Below, one piece after another: positions 10,861 through 24,400 of a stretch of 33,028 nucleotides of DNA. Each line of letters opens with the position of its first letter. The first letter of the stretch is position 1. The translations under genes were made by a program, and so were the position numbers. The DNA lies in assembly GCA_002633005.1 (NCBI GenBank), contig NMRA01000007.1, positions 2,095,461 to 2,128,488 on the forward strand. The letters are read 5' to 3'. The notes below the pieces were generated by a model. The model searched no databases and was not told the DNA's origin. It saw nothing but the letters and a program-made list of their open reading frames with translations. This stretch comes from Phoronis australis (taxonomy: Eukaryota; Phoronida; Phoronidae).

Positions 10861-12265
10861 TTTCACTACCGGGAACATTCATTAGCTTTTGTAGATACAT
10901 CTGTAAAAATATCCAGTTTTGTAAAGCTTCACCATGTTAGATAGTTTTGTTTTAATACTGGGACAATCCTGTGTTTAAATAGCCATTTGCTAACATTTAT
11001 TCATGGTAGATGATCAGATACACAAATTTCATTACATAGAGCTGACATATGATTGTTACTTTTGAAATATTAGTAAACAGATAAGGCATGGATTCTGTGA
11101 CTGAAATTCATCTTGAAGCTGAAATGTAAAAAAAAGCAATAAACTAGTTATATTTTTGTAATTCCATGTCTGCATTTCATTCAAGCATGTTACAAGGCAA
11201 CACATTTATAACAGGAAAACCAGGTATGCTTCATGGCTTTGTAGATCAGTTCAACTTTCACTTCATTGTTCATACAAATAAATACATCTTAGGTAAGAAT
11301 TTTTAATTAACTACAACAAGAAAACTGACCTCTTGAACACATGAAGTATTCACAACATACTCGATCACNTGTGAACTAAGGGCAATAAATTATCTACGTA
11401 AGTTGTTGTGTACTCGAGCATAGAATAATAGACACTTATCTTGATTTCGCCCAAAAGTAGAGTAGAAAATGCCAAACCTAATTTCGAGTTCCATTTCGAG
11501 TAAAAAGATTGGAGACCGGGCCCAGGTATGCTTCATGGCTTTGTAGATCAGTTCAACTTTCACTTCATTGTTCATACAAATAAATACATCTTAGGTAAGA
11601 ATTTTTAATTAACTACAACAAGAAAACTGACCTCTTGAACACATGAAGTATTCACAACATACTCGATCACAGACAATCGGAACACCGCGAAATGTCATTT
11701 TGCTGAAACCAGTGGTGCAAGCACAGCGCATAGTTCACGCAGCGCTATCTAGGTCAAATTGTAATTGAATACTTAATAAAGGAATAAATAGACAAGCCTT
11801 AAGACAATGTACTCCACGTGGTTTGCCATGTGTAATTGGGAACAATAATTCATCCTATTAAAGAACCAAAAAGGATTCCAGCTTAAAACATGAACAAAAC
11901 TATCGGCACTGTATTTGGCTTTTTAACCAAACCTGAAAATATCAGAATGAAGTTGCAAACCAGATTCTGAGGTTGACTACAAAACAGGAGGTGCAGCTCC
12001 TTAGCTCTATTTTGGCAGAAGCTTACACTTCTTTGTGACCCGCTTACCCACAGGAGTACATTTCCATCTCCCACTGGAAGTTGCCGTTGATGATATGGCC
12101 AAATCACAAAACTACTCATTGTTCCAAACCAGCACAAAAAGAACTAGTAACAGATTTTATCACTAACTTCCAAATCTTCATTTCTGCGTTGCAAAATGTC
12201 CAACCTTGAAAAAATAATTTCAATATTCCATACAAAATTCAATGCTTCAGTCTTGGCAGCCCTCC
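10861..12265. other. Intergenic region and CEBPZ 3' flank
   Basis: No gene seen. Holds the duplicated block and the N described separately. On the - strand no clear AATAAA lies close to the CEBPZ stop. Possible signals are ATTAAA (plus 11604-11609) and AATAAA (plus 10996-11001), so the end of the CEBPZ 3' UTR is unresolved. Confidence 0.6.
11220..11670 (+). repeat. 149-bp direct duplication beside an ambiguous base
   Basis: Bases 11220-11368 recur at 11522-11670, apparently base for base, offset by 302. The first copy ends exactly at the single N at 11369. This looks more like an assembly overlap than a true repeat. Confidence 0.85.
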
Positions 12266-12408
12266 TTATCTCCGTTTACCCAGTTTCTTATTGCCACGAA
12301 TTCCTGATTTTGAGCCCTTAAAGTGACCTTTGCCTCTCTTCTTTGACCTCCAATCTCTATCGTTCAACCACTTGTCCCTATTCATTTCCCATTTCAACTG
12401 CTTGGCAT
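12266..12408 (-). CDS. CEBPZ: CEBPZ last coding exon
   Basis: Follows acceptor cttatttccag. Encodes AKQLKWEMNRDKWLNDRDWR and a Lys/Arg/Gly-rich tail ending KKLGKRR, then TAA (plus 12266-12268). Human has LKQLRWEAERDDWLHNRD and a basic tail. Confidence 0.96.
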
Positions 12409-15400
12409 CTGGAAATAAGACGCAATGAAATGGAGGATGTAGTCAATGTCAGTAAATCATGGTCATTTGTAACAATCTCTAACAACCATTTGATAGTGTT
12501 CTCTGTGTGTAATTTAAAGCCAGCGCCACCAATGTACCTCGCAGTTTCGGAAAAGTATTCCAGACACATTACGAGTTCCACGACAATTTCATTGTTAAAC
12601 GACACAACCTTAGCTTTCATGACCTAACAATGTTGTTGCAAAATGATAACGTTATAGCCAAAAAAGGCATAATTGGTTCTGGGCTCAGTTTTTCTTTTCA
12701 AAATTGAGTGTACATTTATTAGTTGCTTGTACTATAGACCGCTTTAGAATGGCTAGCAACAGACACCCAACGCAAAAGCTTGAACATAGTGGCAAAGGTA
12801 AAACTGTAAAAGACCCAACATTACGTGTTTTGTACTACTGAAAATCAAGAAATGAAACAACTTTAAATAAAAAACACCTACCAGCATTGTCCTTGTTTGA
12901 CATGGCTTGACTTCCCGTGCTGTCGATTTTGGAATTCACATTTTCATCTATCATGTGGGCGAACTGATAAAACAGAATAATCACACATTAGCAATCTGGT
13001 GTTGTACATTTATCATGTTTAGCAATCTGGTGTTGTACATTTATCATGTTAAGCAATCTGGTGTTGTACATTTATTGTGTTTAGCAATAAGAAACCTTAA
13101 GCATGGCGGTTGTTTTATTAGTAAAGTCAGCTGGCTGAAAACATTAAAGCACCCTACACTTTAGGTATTAAAGAATTTATCTGGGCATTGAAAAATTTAA
13201 GAATTAATTGTCTTTAGACAAACACTTCTTTGTCAATGCTGCAGCAACAATTAGCAATGTGTTCTTAGGTATTCACCACTCCAGCCAAATGACATCACTC
13301 TGAGACATTCAACTCGAGCAGTCACATTAGCATAACGCAAGTGGCAGACGAAGTGTCTCAGCAACCAGCTGCTGTATAATGGTGATCAAGAGTCTTGACT
13401 TTGCCAGCTAATGCCAAGCAAATAAGCTAACACATATGATTGGCTTACAGACCAATCAGATGTCTTAACCAGTTGAACCGGTAAATCGGGAAAGTCAGCC
13501 ATTGTGTCTGTTGCGACAACTTCAGATCAGTTTGATCATTGTCTGTCTTAACTGATTTGTCTGAGAATGACGTCAGCTGTCAAATCCTGTGCTTGTATAC
13601 TGAGATCAAGATAAGGCCATTCAGTAGGTGGAGTGCCTGTTTGCCACAGTTACGAAACACAGAACTTCCTGGCACTCCAAATATTCAGTTGTCAGGAAAC
13701 AAAACGTTAATGTGACCAGCTACGGAGCAGGGATGTCTGGCAGTCAAGCTTCAAGGACAAATACTAAGTTGCAAACATTTAATGTCTGATCAGCATGCCA
13801 TGTGTTGGCCACATCACGTGGCCTAATTTATATTTTCCACACAATGTTGAGAATAACATATTCATAAACAATATAAACGTACACCAGATGCAGTGCTAGC
13901 ATCCTGTTTAACTTTAACAGAATGTTATTAACTGTGAGGTGATATTTACCTTACATGATAGTAGCAGACTATTTTAAAGCAAAGTGCACATTAAGTAAAG
14001 TTTACTCAAATTCAACAAAAAATAAAGGCCAAAATTGTCATTTTTTCATTTTTCAAACGCCCATACCAAAAATGTTCAAAATTTAATCATTGTGTGTTTT
14101 TAATGACAGCTGTACCATATAAAGTTTTCCAATAATCAAGTAAAATTGTCATCTTGTTTACTCTTGTTGAAATGAAAATTTTGATGAAATAAATCATGCT
14201 GTTCTGTCATGTTGTGTTGCAATCTGAAGAACTTCTACAGTACTTTGCATTGAATGCAGTTGAATGCATTTGTCAAATCCAATCAAATTTCAACATACTA
14301 GCATTCTAAAGTCAACAGACTGTTGTAACATCAGTCTTTCCTAAGTGAACTATAGAATCACACCTGCGCCAAGAGTAATGCACAGCATCACCGTTTTCAC
14401 ACCAAATTTAGAAATTGACCAATACCAAGCATCATAAATTTGTCAGGCAACAGAACATTAGACATCGTAATCTCAGCTGACCATCCCCCACAGACACACA
14501 TAAGCACACGAGTGAAAATTCAAAACTACAAACCTCTTCTGCTGATGCAAATATAGAGCTGATATCAGACCTGCAAAAGGTTACAACAATGACATCTTAA
14601 TGTAAATTCTACCACAGACTATAGTATATGGTCCCCCAACTCTGTATATTTTCAATAGACGAAGTATGTGATCTCACGCATAAGCCGTGACGTCGCTATT
14701 CACTAGTGACACAGCGCAGTCATAAGATGCTTTACTTCCGGCAAGTACGTCGTCTGCTATATTGGACAGTAAAACAGATGCAACAATTTCCCGGTCATAA
14801 TACACTGACCGGAAGCTGAGGTTCCTATGTTTAGAGGGTGGCGCCTCCTTTAGGATATTTCGCAAGAAAACGTCGGAGATGCAAATCTGTTCACTATAAT
14901 CTATGATTGTACAAAGGTGTTGCACTAGAAAATATGAAATGTCCTATAGTATTGTACTTGTAGCTTTTTTAATATTATGTCAACTTCAAAACAGAATAGA
15001 TTTCTTCAATGCGGAATTTTTCACAATAACCTGAAAAGCCAATGCTACGCTGTATTTCAAGAATACCGACAAAGTGAACGAGCAACTACAAAGAATAAAG
15101 AAAAAATACACATTCTCACCCCTTCGATTTGCCACCTTTCTTTGACTTTTTTATAACTGGCACATCGTCGATATCGGAAAGATCTGACTCAACTAACTCA
15201 TTCACTTTACGTCCTTTCATCTTTTTACTCCTTTTGCTTGACGATGTCCCAAATGGAGCCAAGTCGTCATCTAAAATGATTTCACATAGTATAGTACCCA
15301 CTTGGCAAACTACTTAAGTATGAAGACAACTAGGCAAATCCTCTGATAGCTAATCATTAGTAAACAATAAACTAAAACATTTCCAAATTTTCATAAATTC

Positions 15401-18400
15401 ACTACCATTGAGTACCCATGTTACCCCTGAATTTCACGCAACCACATCAATAAATACCCACATCACCTCCAAACTTCCCAAATCATGTAAATTGTTCTTC
15501 TGTCACAAATAATCCCACCAAAAGAAAGATAACATTCACATCCATAGTCATAGCAAATTTTGAATCAAGACATCTGACCTAACTTTTCCCAATAATATTA
15601 TATAATGATTGAGAAAGAAAGTTTTGCAATAACACTTGGGGTGGATACTTCAACATCAACTTTTCAACCTGCAAATATCATTAATATGTCAATCCACTTT
15701 ACTGCACTTAGAAATATTGACACATTTTGACTGGCTCAAAGACTATAACACTAATTTAAAGTCATAGTAACAGTCAACTGCCTTATATTTTCACCGAACG
15801 GGGTATAGGGCTTGCAGTACGGTGGTGGGGGGGTAAATATGGAACTCTTTCCAATGCAGTAGTTGGACCAGTTTGATACCCGAGCTGTTTAGAAAATCCT
15901 TGAAAATTCATCTATGAGGACTCGTTTCTACGGATTGATTACACTCATGTGCCCCAACCAAACAGTCTTCCCAATGTCTTTTCAAGAAAGCAGTTTCGAA
16001 ATATACTGTATCAGAACTCAAGTCAAACAAAAAAGCATACCATCACTGAACTCGATAGCTTCTTCATCAAAACCAGGGTCATTATCATCACCAAATGCAT
16101 CCTTCAAGTCATCACCAAAGTCCATCTCTTCATCTGATAGTTGATCATCCAAATCATCATCATCATCATCTTCCTCTTCATCATCATCATCATCCAGGTC
16201 CATTTCAGAGCCCACTTTCGTCTTTTTCTTCTTCCCCAGTTGCTTGGAGAATTCACTGAAATATATAGCAGTGTCCACTGTTCACTGTCACAATACAAAC
16301 ACAAAAACTAATTTTCAATTTAGAACACTACATGACATTTCACTGCGTATTCAGTTCAATATAATTTTTTTCATCCTTATTCAAAAACCTCCATAAACCA
16401 AAATGTTTGGAGGACCACATCCACCAGGGAGAGCTATGAAAAAATTCAGCACAGATTGACCAAAAGATGTCATTCACCTGCATGAGGCACTAGTGGAATA
16501 AGGTCCCATATGGCAACCTGAAGGCGTTCTTTTTTCTTACATTTAACAGGTATCGCCATAGCATCACCTAGTGAATATCTGGCTCCTTATTCCCACCCTA
16601 AACACACAACACATCACCAACTCCAGCACAGTGCGCCACCTACCTGGCAAAGTCTACACCAAAGTCCACATCACCAGTTTCTTCTACACCAGTTTCATAT
16701 TTATCTGTACACAATGATAAGTGCATAAATCAACATTGTAACACAAAATCCAACAACTAACAGGCCACTGAATGTGTAAACCTAGTGACAATGTACACAT
16801 GTCAGAAAACAATATCAGTACCAGCAAGAACCTTAACAAGAAGGAAAATTAGAATAAATAAATAACTGATGATCAAAAAGTACCCGGACAATGAAATACA
16901 TCGTTTCAATTCAATGTTCACAGCATATGTGACAGCATGAGAGTGATTCTAGTCAGTAAATGGTTTCTTTTTTAATCAAACTCAAATTCTGGTCATACCT
17001 AAATATGCATCAAAATCATTATCACTTATGCTTTCGGCATCGCTATCAAAATCTTCAAGTTTCTTTTCCTTTTCCTTTTTCTTGGCAGCTTTTTGGCTGA
17101 AATACCTACAACAGGACATTGCCAACAAATGAAAGACCAAAAATCATCCCTTGCTTATTGCTAAATTTATGAAGCAAATTGTTTAAAGCCATCGTATGCC
17201 CAGTTATAAGAAGTTTCAGCACCACTGACAGTGTAATGCTCATGTTGAGCTGAGTACTAGGTTACCGTAGTGACTGCAAGGAGACTGAGGAGGATTCTGC
17301 GAAATACTCTACTACAGGGGTCCCACAAATTAAAAACCAGTTTGATGCCCGTTATTCAATATTAAAAGAAAACTGGTTCTCAAAATGCCGGACTCGGGTA
17401 AGTCACTATACCCCGATTCTGAGCCTGTACCAAGTGCCCAGTCTTACAATTACATAAATGAGTGGACAGGATAACACAGATGAAGATTTGTCCACCAAAC
17501 AATAATACTCAGGAGAGTTCTATCAATTGCTGGGGAGATGATTACACTGTACATATCCTATGTTTGGCAAAATGTCCACCCCTGAATTTACCAAATTTTC
17601 TTCCGTTTACTCTCAATTAATACTCACATCACCCCTGAATTTACGAAATCTCCATACACCCACTACCAATAAAGACTCGTGTCACTCCAGCATTTACCAA
17701 ATTTTAATACATCCACTCCCAATAAACACAGATTCCTACCTTTTTAATTACTATGCTCAACTTAATGTCTAGACTCAATTTTAACACATTGGGCTCCAGC
17801 TTGGACAAATACAATATTACCGGCCAATGCCATGAAAAGCTACAAGTAATTATAAGGCACATTTCATTTCATTGACATCTTTACTAAAGTTGCATTCCAC
17901 AAACTACAGTTAGAGCAATTTTAGGCTAAAATCTAAAATTGCAAAATTTTCAAGTCTGGTGTACACGCCACCTGTTGGCCACATAATGTGAGGTAATGAG
18001 TCTGAAAAGATTTATATCCCAACCGGGAATTAAACCCAGGACCTTCTGCTAAGCTTGCAGACGCTCTAGTTCACTGAGTCATCAAACCAAATAGTGAGCA
18101 AGCGAACCACAACACATGTCAGAAAAAATTTTCATGAGACATACTTGTAGAAGAATTTTTCTTCTTCGGGGATAGCATCCTCTGACTTGTTGATATACTC
18201 GTCACTGTTGACGGCCACACCCCTAGCTCCTCTGGGCTTGGCTGTTCTCCTCTTCGGCTGCATCACAGACGTGTGCGAATCTCCTGAAATAGGGGCGCAG
18301 ATATCAGTGTTGGCTTCAGAAGAAGTCAAAAGTGTATAGGTATCCAACTAATGTAAAACCATCACGAACAACTCAGATCACACACAATTTATGGTTGAAT

Positions 18401-21400
18401 TGTTTATTTCAGTGCTATAAACTGTTTAAAAACACACAATATCATTGTTTTATTTAAAACACTGCATCTGAAAGAACTATAACCATTCTAGGTTCACAAT
18501 GTCATTATTTCATTTGACACACAGAGACTGAAAGAACTTTAACTTCTCTCGAAACACAAAATGTTTACGTATTGCACAACATTACTCAAAAAGGCGTATT
18601 AAGTGAAAACTTTGCCAAAGACGAATTGCACACAAATGTTTCATCATATGCACAAATGTGTTTGTCCATAGTGCAACACTGCAAGCATTCAACAAAGATA
18701 TCATGCTTCACTGCCTTGAACCACAGGCGCTTGAGTTTATCTGTTCCTCAATCACCACTGACGTCACTCACTACTAGAATATTTCTTATATATGGTTATG
18801 AGTCATTAAGAAATTCGAGTGCCTGTGCCTTGAACAGTCATAGGGAAACCACTGTTTACTCCACCTTCATGTCACGAAAAGTGTTGCACTGTAGGATGCC
18901 ATTACACAAGATGTCAACGAAATCAGGACAAACCTACGGCTTGAAAGAGCATCTCGGCACTACGAGATGCACCAATGGTGGTCTTACTCTAGCTCAGTAA
19001 GGTGAGCACAGAAGCCAGATGCAGCAAAAAATTTTTCTCATCATTTAGATTACAATACCTGCGACTTTCTTTTTCGGATTTCTGTACACAAATCTGTCCA
19101 GGAATCGAATTAGCGTGAAGTCTTGTAGCGGATCACTCGCGTACGATATGCTGTCTCCCTTCAATGGAAATATAATGTCCATTTAATACAATGGGTGCAA
19201 ACAGATAAAATAGAGATGAGAAACATTTTCCCTGCCATACTACAATAGTCACTATGTAAACTTTTAACCAGTCACCGAGAACTATAACGAGTGTAGCAGG
19301 TTGTTCTTACTATGTCATGTTTACTGCGCAATGAAGCCTAAGAGTGACTGGATCAGACCGCAGTAACAGTGTTTTCTTTTCAGTTTCAATGTGAACTCTG
19401 GTTTTGAATGCAGTACAAAAAATTTTCATCAATAAACTAATACAGTATTCTCATGCAGCTGATACTGCATTCAGATGCCATCCGATTCAGCGTTCACATG
19501 CCATCCGATTCAGCGTTCACATGCCATTCGTTTAAGCGTTCAAATGCCGTCCGATTCAGCGTTCACATGCCGTCCGATTCAGCGTTCACATGCTGTCCGA
19601 TTCAGCGTTCACATGCCATCTGTTCAGCATTCACGGTCATCCGATCAAAAGGCCGATAGGTCGTCTGTGAGTGTTCCCGAGATGTTGCCTAATAAATTCA
19701 TGCCCCCAAATCCTGGTCATGCATGACCTTAAATTACTTCTAAGATGGCTGACAAGACGCCATAGTGAATGCTCATCTTCAGCAGCAAATATACATTCTG
19801 TCTTCGTACTTATATCCATACACGTACCCACCCAGTACAGTAAGCAACATATGGCAGCTTACATCCTGGTCAGTCGGGCCAAAAGGTCAATATTGAGCTT
19901 ATACTCAAGTATTGTACAACTGTCGATTCAACACAGCACAAAATCTGTTGTGCTCCAATCCAAACACACACTCCAGCAAAACAGAGCACGCCTACCTTGA
20001 GTAGCGTCTTGGCAAACAGCGCCACCGAGGGGTGGAAGTGATGACTCAGCCTCTCAAGTTCCCACTCACAGTCCAACTCAGCATGACAGTATAGTGGGTT
20101 CCTATGCTGCGGGTCATACTCTCCCGTGTCTGATTTATCTACAAGTGAGACGTGGCGTGTAGCATAAATTAAACACTTCATCAAGTAAAAATTTCGCTCG
20201 ACATTCATAAAATGCCCACCATTCTAAACAGCCTTTCTTCCAACTTCAAGAAACAGGTAAAAATACTTTAAAATCCTCATAAAAATGATTCATTCAGGTT
20301 CAAAAAGTAGTGTTTTTAATATACATTTTTACCGGATTTTAAAGTATTTTGACCTATTTCTACATTGTATAATTTATGCGGTCTTGACATGTCATTTCCA
20401 ACATCTCTAGAGTTTTGAATTGTACTTGTTTCTAGTTGACATAAAGACACAGAAAACGCAGCATAACAGGTACACACCACAATTTGTACAAAAAAGAATG
20501 GTTAACTTTCAGCATTCATGAAACAACATTCACACAATGCTACTCACACTCTATAAACACCTGACGACCAACTACTCAAGAAAACCAAGCTACAAAAGCG
20601 CGGCTTCAACAGATCTGATGAGATCTCCTATCGCAAACAAACCGTTCCTACCTGCCACAGATCTGTGAACCCATGAACCAGACTTGTGACCTGTGCTGTG
20701 TGTCTGTTTGTCCTCTGCTTTCACTTCCTCATCATCATCATCACGAACGTCAGTGAAGTGTTCCTCATCATCTGAGTCCTGGATAAGTTAGAGACAAGCT
20801 GGACATGAGGTATTTTTCAGTTCCATTTCATAGGCACAAATGAACAAAAGAAATGTCGCATCATGTTTGTGGGAATTTCAGCAAACATCTTTTTTCCTTG
20901 CGGCATCTACGATCCACATATCACGCTTTTTTAAATTTGGAATGTAGGCAACTATGCAAAAGGCAGACAAAACACAGAATTACATCAGTTTTTTACCATA
21001 ATAGATGTAACCTGACTCTGTCGCCACTTGATGTCTGATTGTTTGTATCTTGTAAATGTCTAATAAATAGACAAAATGTCAAATTAATCTGAACTTTTTC
21101 ATTTGTGTGGCGATTGTCCATTTTTCAAAACACCGAATATCATAAGACTGTGTTGTTTCAAATTACTTCTTAAACAACAGGTAAGAAATGTTGGCCAACT
21201 AGAAATTCAAACAAAAATATCACCCAATGGGTAGTAAAAAAAAACAGAAATCATGCCCTGGTTCTAATTTCCAAACTCAAGTTATTTTTGATACTTTCCG
21301 CATGAAGCATAACACACTCAAGCATCCAATTATGGATATCTATATCGAGTTCGCATTAAAATAGAATAGAAACTGTCAAAAGCTATTTGCAGGTCAAGCT

Positions 21401-24400
21401 GGTGTTTGCAGACTAGACTCAGGACCGTGGTGGCTAACACAAAAGTAACGTAAACCCATGTAGAAATTTTTAGTAACATGCCCATCTCCCTCAGGGCAAT
21501 ACCTACCTCAGCAGTGTGCTGGACTTTGACTAGTCCCTTCTGCACTTTGACAACCTCCGAGATCAAGATGAGGACAGCGCAGATGAAACTGGGAGACTGC
21601 AGCGAGGACACCTGTAGGAGGCGCTTGATAAATGCCTTGATTCGCTTGTTCACTGTGTCCTTACGGAGGCTCTTGAACAATACGTTGAGAAAGAGCGCGT
21701 GCTTTGACGACGACTTCAGGCCAGGGTCGAGCAGCTTACGGTATAATGCTGTGTAATAGCGGTCAGAGATCTCATCACTGTGGAACAGAGGACAAAATCA
21801 GTCAAGAGGAATTTGAGATCTCATCACTGTGGAACAGAGGACAAAATCAGTCAAGAGGAATTTGAGATCTCATCACTGTGGAACAGAGGACAAAATCAGT
21901 CAAGAGGAATTTGAGATCTCGTCACTGTGGAACAGAGGACAAAATCAGTCAAGAGGAATTTTACCTTGATGGCAACCTCACTATTCACTGATTGAAAAGT
22001 AATTCACATATTGTTATGAAAACCATGAATCACTTGACATACACAGTGCATGACAAAAGTAAACAGACAAAATACCATTTCCCCGTCTTGACTACTAATT
22101 CTGCTAACACCAAAAATGACTGGTAAGGGGTATTACGGAGGTAAAAATCTAATCACAGAATGTCTTAGCCACCTGACTAATTGTCCTGTTAATTCCCCTT
22201 CATTCTTGATCATCAGGGGAGACTACTCTGATGGTGAATCTACTTTCCCACAGCCATCATGATAGGAAATCCCAGGTCAGTTTGTCTGAATACTTATAGT
22301 GTGCACTGTACCTGGAGTTCGAAAATGCTAGAGCCTGAAAACAAACAATTACAAGAGTACCAATCCCACTACTTTGTACTGTGAGGTCATCTAATCCTCA
22401 ATATACCAGTAGAATAGTGCTACCTCGAGTCCATCACTTGGTAGAGCAACATGAGTGCTTGTACACTAACATTGAAGTTGACTATGTGTACAACCTTGTA
22501 CAGAGTAGTCATCTGTTCTTCTATCTTCTCTTTGTCCACTGAAATGAATAGTGAACAAAGTCAGGACAGCAGCACAGCAGGACATTAGTCTCCACAGAAA
22601 ATTTACAAAGTAGGTAACAGCAAGACAGTTACAGTTGTGTAAAATGATAGCTATGTTTCTAAAGTGCTTAAAACCACCAATTCAACATTCAAAACACCAA
22701 AAACATCTCCACCAGTTGATCAGCTATCAAATTAGATCATCCGTGATAAGTTAGGAGGCTGATCTCGAGTTACGAGCATCTATTGATCAATACATATTGC
22801 GTAAAATCTAGAAAACAAATCACAGCAACAGTCATCCTCCATTGTGTTTAGTGCAGTATCAGATATTGCTGCTCGTTTTCCCATGGTTTATGGTATATAA
22901 TAAAGAATGTGTTAGTGGTTGTGACACTATACCATGTCACTCGTTTCACTTTCTTCAGAACTGACTTTTCTGTTATTCAAAGCAGCTCCAAATGTTCACA
23001 TTTTTCCAGATTTTTTTTAAGTTCGTAATATCTCTGAACCCACAAACTCGGTATTACCAAGGACTACTTACTCTTGGCATATGGATACGCCCTGTTTACA
23101 CCAGATAACAAAGCACTAAGCATCTTGCTGTCTACTTCACCTTTCTTGACAAAAGCCTGCACAGAAAATGTGCACAAATGTAAGAAAGCAGTCATTGAAG
23201 AGCTTGAAGGTTTCTTAACAAAGATGAGAGACGAAAAGTAGCCAGGATGCAGCGAGGTATTTCACCACAAGATGGCAGCAAAACTGGAGAGTAGGAGCAA
23301 CTGCAGGAAGTGTTGACTTCAAAACAGCATACAACAATAACATAAACTGGTTTAAACGGAATATTCTGCAATGCTTATGAAAAATGAAATTATTCCCCAA
23401 CACTCATACAAATAACTTTAAGTTTAGATATAGATAAAATACCATCTGAAGCTCAGTTTAGAAGCCAACACATCAACTAACACTGGATGTCCCAACTGAT
23501 GGTTCAATCTTCAGTCAACAAAATCGTTATCAACAAAGGTTGTCTGGGTACCATAAAAGCCTATTTGCTACTTGACAGAATTGAATGCCCTTGATGGTAA
23601 TGTCATGAAAAAGTGAGCACTCGAAAATAACACACAACATCTCAATATAGATTCAAGCAAGGACATGTTTACCTTGAAGAACGAGAAGTACACAGCAATC
23701 AGATGAGCTGCCAAGTCATGGTCAGATGGGTTGAGCACGAGCTGGTTCAGAAAGCATATGGCATAGTACCTGAAACGGTCATCATTTCAATAGCACTTGT
23801 TCAATTAATTCTACACCAAGTTATCAACAGTACACAAAACAACATCTCTGTACTTCCAGTTTAGTAGTTAACGTAAACCACTCACGCATTACACGACTTG
23901 ACGTTATGAAAAGCGTCGGGTCCTGACACAAGTGTATTTTTTCACCAAAAACACACTCCATGATTTGGTCACCTGCCGTAGAAGAGAAAATATACCCCAG
24001 CATGAAGTTATTTGACAAAAACGAACTATGTTCAGCGGCACATGACTGAATATCTAGATTTTTACAACCAGCCAATCAGAATTAAGGCTAGATTTAAACT
24101 TATTTCACAAAAATGTTAGTTTTAAAATACGGGCTGCACATACAGCAATAAATGTAATTTCACACAAATATTTCCTATTTTCCAGTGAAAAACGCCTCAT
24201 TTGGAAAAACTTATTAATATGCACTGTTTGTTTATGAGGCAATGTTTTCCCGCAATGCAAAGCCCTGTTGTTTGTCAAGCCACATACTCTGCTGAAAGAA
24301 TCAGTTGTCCACAGAATAGTTTCAAAGTCCTGAACATTTTTTTTTCTTACAATGCCGCACAAAAGTCAGACTGTGGAGGAAAATATATCCCAGAATGCAA

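Noticed and set aside
14674-14925. 83-residue - strand frame in a CEBPZ intron
   Set aside because: It has an ATG and is fairly CpG-rich, but shows no recognised domain and does not fit the CEBPZ phases. Conserved exons lie on both sides.
19475-19635. CRISPR array
   Set aside because: Units are contiguous with no spacers, and the context is an animal intron. The same applies to the 31-, 33-, 49- and 53-bp arrays.
19453-19726. Repeat peptides (PSDSAFTCHPIQRSHA type)
   Set aside because: Translation of the 23-bp minisatellite; both frames are by-products of the repeat.
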